16,850 nucleotides of DNA, taken from assembly GCA_031254075.1 (NCBI GenBank), contig JAIRVD010000323.1:1-16850 (forward strand), written 5' to 3'. The notes under the pieces are model-generated. The model did no database searches. It had not been told where the DNA came from and saw only the letters and a list, made by a program, of their open reading frames with translations. Below are positions 1-7,420 of this stretch, in pieces. Each line of letters begins with the position of its first letter. The first letter of the stretch is position 1. Position numbers and translations under genes: made by a program. This DNA comes from Clostridiales bacterium. Its GTDB lineage: Bacteria > Bacillota > Clostridia > Lachnospirales > WQUN01.

Positions 1-170
1 CCGGTTTCCTTTGCGCTGCGTTCTGTTACGAGGAGAGTTTTTACATCTTCGACATCTTGGATTTTTCCTGTTGCGGGAGTTCTTCTTCTTATCGAAATGA
101 ATTCGCTTTCATCAAAATTTCCCGTCTCAACAGATTTAAAATCTTCCTGAAAATCATAAAGAATTTCCAC
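1..170 (-). CDS. CBM-like cytoplasmic protein, second copy (5' end only; runs off the window)
   Basis: Reading the minus strand from a GTG at 168-170 gives an open frame of 56 codons that continues past the left edge. It begins MEILYDFQ and carries VEDVKTLLVTER near residues 38-49. This matches, in order and spacing, the start of the protein at 3407-4399 (MQILFDLQ, then VDDVKTILISER), so the two are paralogues. The ribosome binding site AGGTGA lies about 7 bases before the GTG and overlaps the TAG stop of the histidine kinase gene, so translation is probably coupled to the kinase. Only the N-terminal segment and the start of the first beta-sandwich module are visible. No signal peptide is seen. 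The function is unknown; by homology and position it is likely a partner of the adjacent kinase. The start and paralogy are directly visible; full length and function cannot be judged. Confidence 0.8.
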   Translation of the reverse strand, partial: MEILYDFQEDFKSVETGNFDESEFISIRRRTPATGKIQDVEDVKTLLVTERSAKET

Positions 171-179
171 CGCAATCAC

Positions 180-3100
180 CTACTTTTTAATAAACCTGTC
201 AATATCCTCAATAACTTCTTCAAACGCGCTGTGAAGTAAATTTACGGCAATTTGGTCAAGGAAAACTTTGGTTTCTTTTGACCAAGTTCGTTTATTTATT
301 TCCTCCAACGCGCCGCGAGCGGCTTTTTTATTATAGCTGTCGCAGGCTTTTTTAATTTTGCCCAAGCCGGAATTAAGAAGCGTCATGTCTTCGGTTGAAG
401 AATCGACGGACGAAACATCACGCGGCATAAGCGAAATCACAACATCGCGCAAATCACTAAGGAAAATAGACGTTTCCTTGCGGATAAGGTCTGCGCTTTT
501 ATCGCGCCCGGCCTGCTCCAGGCTTCCGGCTGTGCCGGAGAGATGTGTCTTCCCGACGTTCGCGAGTGCGCTTTTGAGACCGTGAGTATTAATTGTATAA
601 AGTTTATACTCATCGTCGCCCCAGTTTTCATTTTTCAGAAGTGCTTCGAGAATTCCAAGCGAGCGTTCCGCGTCACGCAGGAACGAATTTACAAGCGCAC
701 CGGAAAGGTCGCCCGACGAAGACGGCGAAGCCGCTTTCGCTGAGGCAAGTACATCGGGCGGTTGTTTGTCGCGAATCAGCGTCATGAGATAGCCGTTCAT
801 TTTCGTGACGTCGATTGGTTTTGAAATAAAACCGGAAAAACCGCTTGACATAAATAATTCCGCTTGACCGATAATCGTGTTTGCGGTAAGCGCGACAATC
901 GGTTCGTTGTATCCCAAGTTGCGAAGTGCTTTTGCGGTTTCGATGCCGTCCATTTCGGGCATCATGTGGTCCATGAAAATTATATCAAAGACTTTGCCCG
1001 CTTTAATTTTATCCAATGCATCAAATCCGCTTATCGCGGTTTCGACGTTTAATCCGTACGGAACAAGCAAGCCCTTAGCCACGAATAAATTGCTCTCGAC
1101 ATCATCAACAACAAGAACGCTTCCGTAAGGCATGTGTTCGTATTCAAAATGGAAGCGTTTTTGGAACGAACGTTGCGAAAGCTGGAAGTTTTGCAAATTC
1201 TTCACGATTTCTTTTCCAAGAACATCCCTGCTTCCGATTTTTTGCGGCAGACGCACATAGAATGTAGAGCCAACGCCGAGTTCGCTTATTGCGGAAATTT
1301 TCCCTTTCATCATGCTTATCATGCGGTTTGTGATGTTCATTCCGAGCCCGGTGCCTTCGATTAAGCGGTTTTCCGCTTCGTTAAAGCGAACATACTCACC
1401 CTCAAACAGTGACGCAAGCTGTGAAGCGGTCATGCCCTGTCCGGAGTCTTGCAACTCGACTAACAGAATCGCGTCGTCGCCGTCAACGTCTTCCAACATG
1501 AACGTAAGATTTACTTCACCCTCGCGCGTGTATTTAAACGCGTTGGACAAAAGATTATTCAAAACTTGCTTAATGCGCAGTTCATCGCCGACTAAAATAT
1601 TCGGCATGTTTTCGTCAACGTGAAGGTTAAACTGAATGCTCTTGCTGCCGACATGCATTAAATTCAATTGAACCGTATCAAAAATCAAACTCGCGATTTC
1701 GTAAGGCGTGTTATGAATTTCCATTTTGCCCGCTTCGACTTTTGAAAGGTCGAGGATATCATTAATAATCGAAAGCAAAATATTCGACGACGAACGAATT
1801 TGTAAAAATGACTCTTCGATTTCGGGCGGATGTCCGCCTTTTAACAATTGGATATCCGAAACGCCCATAATCGAGTTAAGCGGCGTGCGAATTTCGTGGC
1901 TCATGCGCGCGAGGAACTGACTCTTTGCGCGTGATTCTTCTTCGGCGACTTCGATGCGTTTCATTTCGGCAATCATGGCTTTTATTTCGCGCAGGTCTCG
2001 CATGTAGCACGCCATTATCGGATTACCCTGATAATCCAAATACACCATTGTAACTTCGCAAGGAATATATTCGTTTGTAGCAACGCTGCGATGATTGAAT
2101 TCAAAACGCATCGGCTCGGAAGTATTCACCCACTCGAGTGACGCGGGAACAGCCTGTGGTCTTCCGTCGGGCGAAATTGTCGGGAAAATCTCGCGGTAAC
2201 GCTGAAGCGCGTCAACTTTATTTTCGAATCCAAACAAATCAACAGCGGCAAGATTACAGTCGAGCGCGGTAACATTTTCGCGTACAAGGAAACACGCAAG
2301 CGGCGTTGCATCAAGCATAAGCATTGCGCGTTTATCGGCTTCTCTCGCCGCGTCGATTGCTTTCTTAACATCGCTTAAATCAAGGAAATACGCCATTACT
2401 TGCGGCATATTATCGCGCACAACGCGAACAAGGCGCACTTCGCACGGTAGCACCTTGCCGTCTAAGCGCGTGAAATCCCATTCATATCTTGCATAACCGT
2501 CTTCCAATGCCTGTTGTAAGAAAACCGGCGTAACATGCTCGCCTGCCCAATCGTCTTTTACGCGGCTGATAAACGAGTTCTTATCCACGAATCCGAACAT
2601 TTCGAAAATTTGACGGTTACAGTTAACGATTTGCATTTGTTCATCCCAAAGTTCCATTCCGATTGGAGATGTGTCCATGTAAATTTGTGCGGTTTCGCGT
2701 GCTTCGCGTTCGCGTTCCATCGCAGCGTAAACATCGGTTAAGTCGCGCGAGTAGCCGAGTACAACGTATTCGCCACGGTGTTCTTCGCGCACAAAAGAGG
2801 CCTCCGTATGCATGAGAGTTCCGTCAATTTTCTGGCGAATAAACTCATTCTTCGAATAGCCGCTTCTAAAAGCTTCGGATACAAATTCGTTTAATAATTT
2901 TTTGGAAGAACGCCCATTTGGCTGAATGGGCGGCATAAGTCTGTAGAAATGCTCAATAAAATCAGCTTTATCGACAAAACCGAACATGCGAACGGCTTCC
3001 ATATTGCAATCGACGACATTAAAACTTTTATTATAGAAAGTAACAGCCATCGGCGCGGAGTTAAGCATCAGTTGACCGCGTGCTTCTTCGATATTAATTT

Positions 3101-3410
3101 CCCTTGCGCAAGCAATGAAAACGCCGGATTTGAACGGGATTACATTCATAATAAATTGTCTTTGCTCGTTGGTGCCGGGAACGGTGCATGTATGAACGAA
3201 ATTTGTTTCGTAATTCGTAATATTTCTTTTCAGTTCGGCGCCGGTAAAATATTTCCCCGCATGTCTTCTTGAACCGCAAGCAAGCAGCGCGACCATTGCG
3301 TGATTACACGAAATGGGTTCGCCTGCTTCGTCGAAAAACATGCTTGCCGTCGGAATTCCGTTGAAAAATTCTTCAAAGGATACGCCGTCGGATACATCGT
3401 TGAGTGTCAT
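180..3410 (-). CDS. Hybrid sensor histidine kinase (PAS array - HisKA - HATPase_c - REC - Hpt)
   Basis: Cytoplasmic multi-step phosphorelay kinase of 1076 residues. There is a degenerate PAS-like segment at about 13-105, then three clearly related PAS modules at about 108-228, 238-349 and 360-478, each with an N-x(5-7)-(M/L)FGF core. HisKA follows with phospho-acceptor H505 in FLARMSHEIRTPLN. The ATPase has the N box around 618-627, G1 DSGQGM (655-660) and G2 GTGLGM (686-691). The receiver has DD at 769-770, phospho-acceptor D814 and K864. An Hpt domain has H943 in THGLKSALANVG, followed by a helical tail. All catalytic residues look intact. I see no transmembrane segment or signal peptide, so the stimulus is probably intracellular. 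The ATG overlaps the TGA of the upstream CBM-like gene (ATGA, 4 bp). The likely phosphoryl target is the HD-GYP regulator encoded two genes upstream in the operon. The input ligand is unknown. Confidence 0.95.
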   Translation of the reverse strand: MTLNDVSDGVSFEEFFNGIPTASMFFDEAGEPISCNHAMVALLACGSRRHAGKYFTGAELKRNITNYETNFVHTCTVPGTNEQRQFIMNVIPFKSGVFIACAREINIEEARGQLMLNSAPMAVTFYNKSFNVVDCNMEAVRMFGFVDKADFIEHFYRLMPPIQPNGRSSKKLLNEFVSEAFRSGYSKNEFIRQKIDGTLMHTEASFVREEHRGEYVVLGYSRDLTDVYAAMEREREARETAQIYMDTSPIGMELWDEQMQIVNCNRQIFEMFGFVDKNSFISRVKDDWAGEHVTPVFLQQALEDGYARYEWDFTRLDGKVLPCEVRLVRVVRDNMPQVMAYFLDLSDVKKAIDAAREADKRAMLMLDATPLACFLVRENVTALDCNLAAVDLFGFENKVDALQRYREIFPTISPDGRPQAVPASLEWVNTSEPMRFEFNHRSVATNEYIPCEVTMVYLDYQGNPIMACYMRDLREIKAMIAEMKRIEVAEEESRAKSQFLARMSHEIRTPLNSIMGVSDIQLLKGGHPPEIEESFLQIRSSSNILLSIINDILDLSKVEAGKMEIHNTPYEIASLIFDTVQLNLMHVGSKSIQFNLHVDENMPNILVGDELRIKQVLNNLLSNAFKYTREGEVNLTFMLEDVDGDDAILLVELQDSGQGMTASQLASLFEGEYVRFNEAENRLIEGTGLGMNITNRMISMMKGKISAISELGVGSTFYVRLPQKIGSRDVLGKEIVKNLQNFQLSQRSFQKRFHFEYEHMPYGSVLVVDDVESNLFVAKGLLVPYGLNVETAISGFDALDKIKAGKVFDIIFMDHMMPEMDGIETAKALRNLGYNEPIVALTANTIIGQAELFMSSGFSGFISKPIDVTKMNGYLMTLIRDKQPPDVLASAKAASPSSSGDLSGALVNSFLRDAERSLGILEALLKNENWGDDEYKLYTINTHGLKSALANVGKTHLSGTAGSLEQAGRDKSADLIRKETSIFLSDLRDVVISLMPRDVSSVDSSTEDMTLLNSGLGKIKKACDSYNKKAARGALEEINKRTWSKETKVFLDQIAVNLLHSAFEEVIEDIDRFIKK

Positions 3411-4399
3411 AGTAATCCCACCATTTTAATTTCGATGCCGTAAATATAAAAAGGCACGGTTGCCCCTGCCGCGTTTGTTGTAATGCGCAGAGTTGTCCAT
3501 TCTATTTCCGCGTGGCTTAATGTGTGGCTGAGGGTGAACACTTGATTGCTTTCTATCGTTTGATTATTCCGCCAAGAATAGCCGGGGATTCCCTGCAATG
3601 TAACTATTGCGTCTTCCGGCGCGAAACCGTCAATGCGCCCCATAACGTTTACGTGATATTTATTTCCGGCATAAAGATCCAGTATCTCTAAATTAATATC
3701 TATGCCGTCCCAGTCTTTATTACGCTCGCTTACGTAAATCGCTTTTTCACCGTTATTCAAAAAAATTTTTACATCGGGATTGCCCGATTTCGCAAGATAA
3801 TGCGAATATTCAATTTCGGAATGAACGAGTTCGTCTTCCGCAATCGCGCCGCCGGGCTGTAAATTCTTGTCTTTATCAAATGAATAAAGTATATCGCGTA
3901 TATCTTCAACGATACATAAATTTTCTCTTTCACGCAAAATTAAAATATTGTCTATATTCAAATCCATTATCGGATTAATCGCGCCCCAGCGCGTTGTTTG
4001 CACCATAAGCAAACATTTTAAATCATCGCGATTTAATATATAACTAAGCGAAAACAATGATTTAGGAGAAGCTGTTTGCGCAAGCTGACATTCTTCCGCT
4101 TTGCGCGTTTTGGATTCTTCGGAGCAAAGCGCGACGCCCCAACTGCCCGCCGGCGACTCACGCGGAACGCGTCCCGTTACTGTAACCCTGTCTCCTTCGC
4201 GAAGCTTCGGAAACACATCCAGCGGAATTCCGAGCCCTGCAACCTGGTCCACGCGTTCCGATATCAAAATCGTTTTAACATCGTCAACAATGCGTATCGA
4301 CAATCTCGGAGGGAAGTCGCCAATCGGCACGATATAGTTTTCATTATCAATCTCTTGCAAATCCTCAAGTTGCTGTTGTAAATCAAAAAGAATTTGCAC
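3407..4399 (-). CDS. Cytoplasmic protein with two CBM22/CBM4_9-like beta-sandwich modules
   Basis: A 330-residue protein with no signal peptide or membrane segment. It has an N-terminal segment (1-35) and two modules, about 38-156 and 206-326. Both share a pattern typical of CBM22/CBM4_9-type carbohydrate-binding modules: a strand ending in (V/I)SER (46-49; 223-226), a G-I-x-(I/L) step (66-69 region; 232-236), then G(D/N)xYxVxG-like strands (69-77; 245-254), and a closing (D/Y)xxI strand (149-156; 319-325). A linker at 161-190 separates them. The start is GTG at 4397-4399 with AAGGTG upstream; the nearest ATG alternatives would cut the segment conserved in the paralogue at 1-170. It lies 12 bp after the HD-GYP gene and overlaps the kinase gene by 4 bp. 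The family assignment is by pattern only; binding to sugar is inference, and a pure protein-protein role is equally possible. Confidence 0.7.
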   Translation of the reverse strand: MQILFDLQQQLEDLQEIDNENYIVPIGDFPPRLSIRIVDDVKTILISERVDQVAGLGIPLDVFPKLREGDRVTVTGRVPRESPAGSWGVALCSEESKTRKAEECQLAQTASPKSLFSLSYILNRDDLKCLLMVQTTRWGAINPIMDLNIDNILILRERENLCIVEDIRDILYSFDKDKNLQPGGAIAEDELVHSEIEYSHYLAKSGNPDVKIFLNNGEKAIYVSERNKDWDGIDINLEILDLYAGNKYHVNVMGRIDGFAPEDAIVTLQGIPGYSWRNNQTIESNQVFTLSHTLSHAEIEWTTLRITTNAAGATVPFYIYGIEIKMVGLL

Positions 4400-4411
4400 C
4401 GTCGCACCTTC

Positions 4412-5449
4412 TTAATGCTTATTGTCTTTAATCGTTTGCCTGACTGTGTTGAATTGGTCATGTATTGTATTAAAAACATTTGCGATTGCGGGGTCGAAGC
4501 GCTTGCCGGAATCCTTCATTATGATATCAACGGCTTTTTCGTGTGTGAACGCGGGCTTGTACGGACGCTCGGAAATAAGAGCGTCGTAAACGTCGGCGAT
4601 TGCCATTACGCGCCCTTGAATCGGAATATTAAGTTCTTTCAAGCCATGCGGATAGCCCGAGCCGTCCCAGCTTTCGTGGTGGTATTCCGCGAAAAGAAGA
4701 GCGTTATGTAAAAACTCGTCTTCGCCTGTGCGGTTGATTACTCGATTGATAATATTTGCGCCGTTTGACGCGTGATTTTTCATCTGTGCGAATTCTTCGT
4801 CGGTGAGTTTGCCGGGCTTGTTTAAGATAATATCGGTGATGCCGATTTTGCCGATATCGTGCAAAATTGCGCAAATGCCCATCATTTCCAAATCCCAGTC
4901 TTTTATTTGGTCGGCATAAACGCCTTCTTTTTGCATTTCGCTTACAAGAACTTTTACATATTCCGAAGTGCGCTCAATATGACCGCCCGTTCCGGAATCG
5001 CGGTTTTCCACCATGTCCGCAAGAATAAAAATCATGTTTTGGTGGTTGCGCGCGAGTTTTTCGGTATGTTCTTTTATCAAAAGGTTTACGTCAATGTGCA
5101 GTTTTACGCGGTTAAGTAAAACGGGTGCGGAAAAAGGCTTTGTTACGAAATCCACAACTCCGCTTTCAAAGCCCCTTGCTTCAATTTCGGGCTCGCGAAT
5201 GCCCGTTAAAAATATAATCGGAATTTCTTTATATTCCTTTGTTGATTTTAAAATTTCCAATACTTGAAAACCATCCATCTCAGGCATTTCGATATCAAGA
5301 AGGATAAGATGCGGCTTAATTTTCTTTAAAATTGTAAAAAGACGCGCCCCGGAAGGAATCGTCATTACGTCATAAAAATCTTCAAGACCTTCTTCCGCTT
5401 TTGAAAGATTTGTGTCATTGTCGTCCACAACAAAAATAGTCTTACGCAT
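4412..5449 (-). CDS. Response regulator with HD-GYP domain (predicted c-di-GMP phosphodiesterase)
   Basis: A 345-residue protein. The receiver domain (about 3-120) has the acidic pair at D9-D10, phospho-acceptor D52 in LILLDIEMPEMDG, and K104 in VTKPF. The HD-GYP domain (about 140-335) has GGHIERTSEY, HDIGK (197-201) with the metal-binding HD pair, H226, the HH pair at 257-258 and WDGSGYPHGL (261-270), so both the metal ligands and the GYP signature are complete. The family hydrolyses cyclic di-GMP to pGpG or GMP; activity here is predicted from intact residues. The ATG start is preceded by GGAGGT at 4 bases. It is the first gene of the operon, read from the promoter at 5481-5509, and 12 bp ahead of the CBM-like gene. 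The hybrid kinase in the same operon is its likely phosphodonor. No GGDEF cyclase gene is seen in the window. Confidence 0.95.
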   Translation of the reverse strand: MRKTIFVVDDNDTNLSKAEEGLEDFYDVMTIPSGARLFTILKKIKPHLILLDIEMPEMDGFQVLEILKSTKEYKEIPIIFLTGIREPEIEARGFESGVVDFVTKPFSAPVLLNRVKLHIDVNLLIKEHTEKLARNHQNMIFILADMVENRDSGTGGHIERTSEYVKVLVSEMQKEGVYADQIKDWDLEMMGICAILHDIGKIGITDIILNKPGKLTDEEFAQMKNHASNGANIINRVINRTGEDEFLHNALLFAEYHHESWDGSGYPHGLKELNIPIQGRVMAIADVYDALISERPYKPAFTHEKAVDIIMKDSGKRFDPAIANVFNTIHDQFNTVRQTIKDNKH

Positions 5450-5478
5450 GATGACCTCCGGGCTTGAAAAAAGTCACA

Positions 5479-5500
5479 TAAATGTAACATATTACATTTA
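5479..5500. promoter_or_regulatory. Perfect 22-bp palindrome, probable operator
   Basis: TAAATGTAA and TTACATTTA form perfect 9-bp arms around a 4-bp centre (CATA). The site covers the -10 element and most of the -35/-10 spacer of the operon promoter, where a bound dimeric regulator would block RNA polymerase. No T-tract follows and the arms are AT-rich, so it is unlikely to be a terminator. The regulator is not identified. Confidence 0.55.
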
Positions 5501-5509
5501 ACAGGTCAA
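5481..5509 (-). promoter_or_regulatory. Promoter of the HD-GYP / CBM-like / kinase operon
   Basis: On the minus strand a -35 hexamer TTGACC (5504-5509, 5 of 6 consensus) is followed after exactly 17 bp by TACATT (5481-5486, 4 of 6). Transcription would begin about 25 bp before the GGAGGT and ATG of the HD-GYP gene. It sits in the 62-bp gap after the PilZ gene, so read-through from PilZ is also possible. Confidence 0.6.
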
Positions 5510-5511
5510 TG

Positions 5512-6174
5512 TTATAACCTGTTTTTCATTTTATATTCAAGAATATCCAGAATTAATTTTTCCTGTCTTCCGGGCATGTTGTTGAAATCAAAAAGGAATC
5601 CGTAATCGTATTTGTACGAACGCGTTGCGGTGTTCGGACCGCTGCGCTTGAGAATAATCGGAATCATGTACATCGTTTTATCTTTAAGCGAAAATTCGAG
5701 TGTGAAGATATCGCCCTTTCTTTCGCCGAGGGCGTAGTCCGACCACAGCCTGATTCCGTCCTTGCTGATATCTTCGGATACGGCATCGCAAATCCATCCG
5801 TTTGAGTAAAGCTTTTTGAAATCGTCAACATATTCGTGGATTCTTACTTTTAACAATAATTTTATTCTGAAATTGCTGCGAAGCGGGATTCCCTTAATCG
5901 GCGAAACTACTTTGAAATCCAATGATTCGTGAATGGCGTCTTGTTTCTCGGTTATTCCCAAAACTTTTGCCTTGAAATGGTAGGTATGGTCTTCAATAAT
6001 GAATTTCGCTTCGGGTTCTTTTTCTTTAAACTCGTCGATATGCCTTGAAATATCGGGGCATGTGATTATAAATGACATATGGTCAATATAGCCGTCAAAA
6101 ATTCCGTCTGTGATTGTTCCGTCGTCAAATGTAAAAGTAAATTCCGTTCCGCGTATAACCTGATGAATATACAA
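5512..6174 (-). CDS. PilZ domain protein with YcgR-like N-terminal region (predicted c-di-GMP receptor)
   Basis: A 220-residue soluble protein. The N-terminal half (about 1-92) is beta-rich and resembles the YcgR N-terminal (PilZN) domain. The PilZ domain (about 96-215) has both c-di-GMP-binding motifs: RSNFR (99-103, RxxxR) and DISKDG (135-140, DxSxxG). The start is a TTG (6172-6174) placed 6 bases after a very strong AAGGAGGG; no ATG fits that site. It has its own promoter (6195-6222) and lies directly upstream of the HD-GYP operon on the same strand, so the receptor and the phosphodiesterase are probably functionally linked. Proteins of this family act on flagellar motors, on polysaccharide synthesis or as adaptors; the window holds no flagellar genes, so the target is unknown. 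Confidence 0.9.
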   Translation of the reverse strand: MYIHQVIRGTEFTFTFDDGTITDGIFDGYIDHMSFIITCPDISRHIDEFKEKEPEAKFIIEDHTYHFKAKVLGITEKQDAIHESLDFKVVSPIKGIPLRSNFRIKLLLKVRIHEYVDDFKKLYSNGWICDAVSEDISKDGIRLWSDYALGERKGDIFTLEFSLKDKTMYMIPIILKRSGPNTATRSYKYDYGFLFDFNNMPGRQEKLILDILEYKMKNRL

Positions 6175-6194
6175 AATAATCCCTCCTTGAGTTT

Positions 6195-6222
6195 ATTATA
6201 CAAAAAAAAATACGAGTGGCAA
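6195..6222 (-). promoter_or_regulatory. Promoter of the PilZ gene
   Basis: On the minus strand TTGCCA (6217-6222, 5 of 6) is followed after 16 bp by a perfect TATAAT (6195-6200). The start point would be a few bases upstream of the AAGGAGGG ribosome binding site, giving a short leader. The spacer contains a run of nine T on this strand. Confidence 0.65.
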
Positions 6223-6229
6223 CGATATT
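6202..6229 (-). terminator. Possible weak terminator after the TagO-like gene
   Basis: On the minus strand AATA(T)CG and CGTATT can pair as a short stem with one bulge and an 8-base loop, and the run of nine T follows at once. The stem is weak and overlaps the PilZ promoter, so it may be only a promoter spacer. If real, it would separate the glycosyltransferase gene from PilZ. Confidence 0.3.
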
Positions 6230-6246
6230 CGGTTTTATGTACGATT

Positions 6247-7227
6247 TTAAAACGCAAGCAAAAGAATTATCGAAGTGAGATTTAAACACGCGCTGAATAA
6301 AAAAATTATAAGAACGGCATGAGCGGGTTTAACGCCGTTTTTAAGCAGGCGGAAATGAATATGCGTAACGTCGGATGAGTCGGCGATATGCGCGGGCTTT
6401 TTTGCCATAATGCGGCGCACGACAACAAGTATGCTGTCGAAAATAGGAACGCCCATCGCAAGCATCGGAATCGTAAGCGAAATAACGGTTGCCTGTTTAA
6501 ACACACCGTGCAACGAAATCGCCGCAAGCATATAACCCAGTAAATACGCGCCCGAGTCGCCCATATAAACGCGAGCCGGCGGAAGATTAAACCGCAAAAA
6601 TCCCATTACTGCGGCAACAAAAACAGCCGCAATCAAAGCGGATTCCGGCTGATTCATCGCAAGCGCGACAACGAAAAATGTAATTCCCGAACCGAGTGCC
6701 AAAAGACCCGAAAGCCCGTCCAGTCCGTCCATAAAATTAAACGCGGTAATTAAACCGACAAACCAAAGCACCGTTAAAACAAATTGCAATGAAAGCGGAA
6801 GCTGTACATACATGTCATTAAACGGATTCGTAAAACCGGTAAAGCGGATTCCCGCCGCAAACGCAAGCGAGGCCGCACCGATTTGAACAAGCAAGCGCGG
6901 AAGCACGGGAAACTCTTTGAAACGTGCTTTTGAAAAATCGTCAACAAGCCCGACGGCAACAATCATAACCGCGCCGCCAAGTACCGCCCATAGCGCTATG
7001 TTTGTGCTTTCGTGGTTCGTTCTTTCCGGAATAAGTACGAAGAATAAAATACCCACAGTCATCGAAATAAACATTACAATTCCACCCGTCAACGGTACCG
7101 GAAATTCATGTTTCTTGCGTTCTGTGGGTTTATCCGTAAAATCTATTTTTGCCGCAAATTTCGACAACAGCGGCATTAAAATCATCGCCAACGCAAATAC
7201 AATTGCAAATGCGATTCCGTACATCAT
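6247..7227 (-). CDS. Undecaprenyl-phosphate sugar-1-phosphate transferase, MraY/WecA/TagO family
   Basis: Integral membrane enzyme of 326 residues, rich in hydrophobic segments (roughly ten by eye). The family transfers a sugar-1-phosphate from a UDP-sugar (GlcNAc for WecA/TagO) to undecaprenyl phosphate, the first membrane step of wall polymer synthesis. Visible signatures are VDDFSKARF with the DD pair at 96-97, NFMDGLDGL (164-172), MGDSG (222-226), FDSILVVVRR (263-272) and the HIHFRL form of the HIHHRL motif (289-294). It is WecA/TagO-like rather than MraY because it has the HIH motif and lies outside a mur cluster. The start is the first of two adjacent ATGs, 7 bases after GAGG; the second is possible. 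MurG is encoded upstream on the same strand. The TagA-like enzyme at 14053-14775 would use its product if that product is the GlcNAc lipid. Confidence 0.9.
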   Translation of the reverse strand: MMYGIAFAIVFALAMILMPLLSKFAAKIDFTDKPTERKKHEFPVPLTGGIVMFISMTVGILFFVLIPERTNHESTNIALWAVLGGAVMIVAVGLVDDFSKARFKEFPVLPRLLVQIGAASLAFAAGIRFTGFTNPFNDMYVQLPLSLQFVLTVLWFVGLITAFNFMDGLDGLSGLLALGSGITFFVVALAMNQPESALIAAVFVAAVMGFLRFNLPPARVYMGDSGAYLLGYMLAAISLHGVFKQATVISLTIPMLAMGVPIFDSILVVVRRIMAKKPAHIADSSDVTHIHFRLLKNGVKPAHAVLIIFLFSACLNLTSIILLLAF

Positions 7228-7283
7228 GCAAAAACCTCATTCCGAAAATTAAGCGATATGAAGAATATGACATAATCGACTTT

Positions 7284-7289
7284 ATTATA
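7284..7289 (-). promoter_or_regulatory. -10-like TATAAT upstream of the TagO-like gene
   Basis: A perfect TATAAT on the minus strand lies 56 bp before the start codon, in the 193-bp gap after the MurG gene. I could not find a convincing -35 hexamer at 15-18 bp, so this is a weak call. The rest of the gap (7228-7420) holds the repeat half-copy at 7341-7362 and no ORF I would support. Confidence 0.35.
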
Positions 7290-7340
7290 CCCTTTTAACG
7301 GAAAATTTATATTACATTTTTGTTACCGTTGTTTTCCGGA

Positions 7341-7362
7341 CAACCCCCTAAAACCCGCTGAG
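7341..7362 (-). repeat. Half-copy of the palindromic repeat found at 10099-10194
   Basis: This 22-base stretch matches the reverse complement of 10172-10193 at 21 of 22 positions, sharing the core ACCCGCTGAG. Weaker similarity may continue for a few bases (CTTCAAA). The other arm of the palindrome is not present here, so the copy is partial or decayed. Confidence 0.5.
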
Positions 7363-7420
7363 GCTTCAAAAAAACAACTTTCAGGTATAACCCGCATCAA
7401 CCAAGGCATTGCCCAAGCAT

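Noticed and set aside
1..170. Plus-strand frame at 57-239 as a small gene
   Set aside because: It is antisense to the paralogue start and to the kinase C-terminus, with no ribosome binding site or homology.
7363..7420. Terminator after murG
   Set aside because: A T7 run exists on the minus strand, but I could not find a convincing stem directly before it, so it is not listed.
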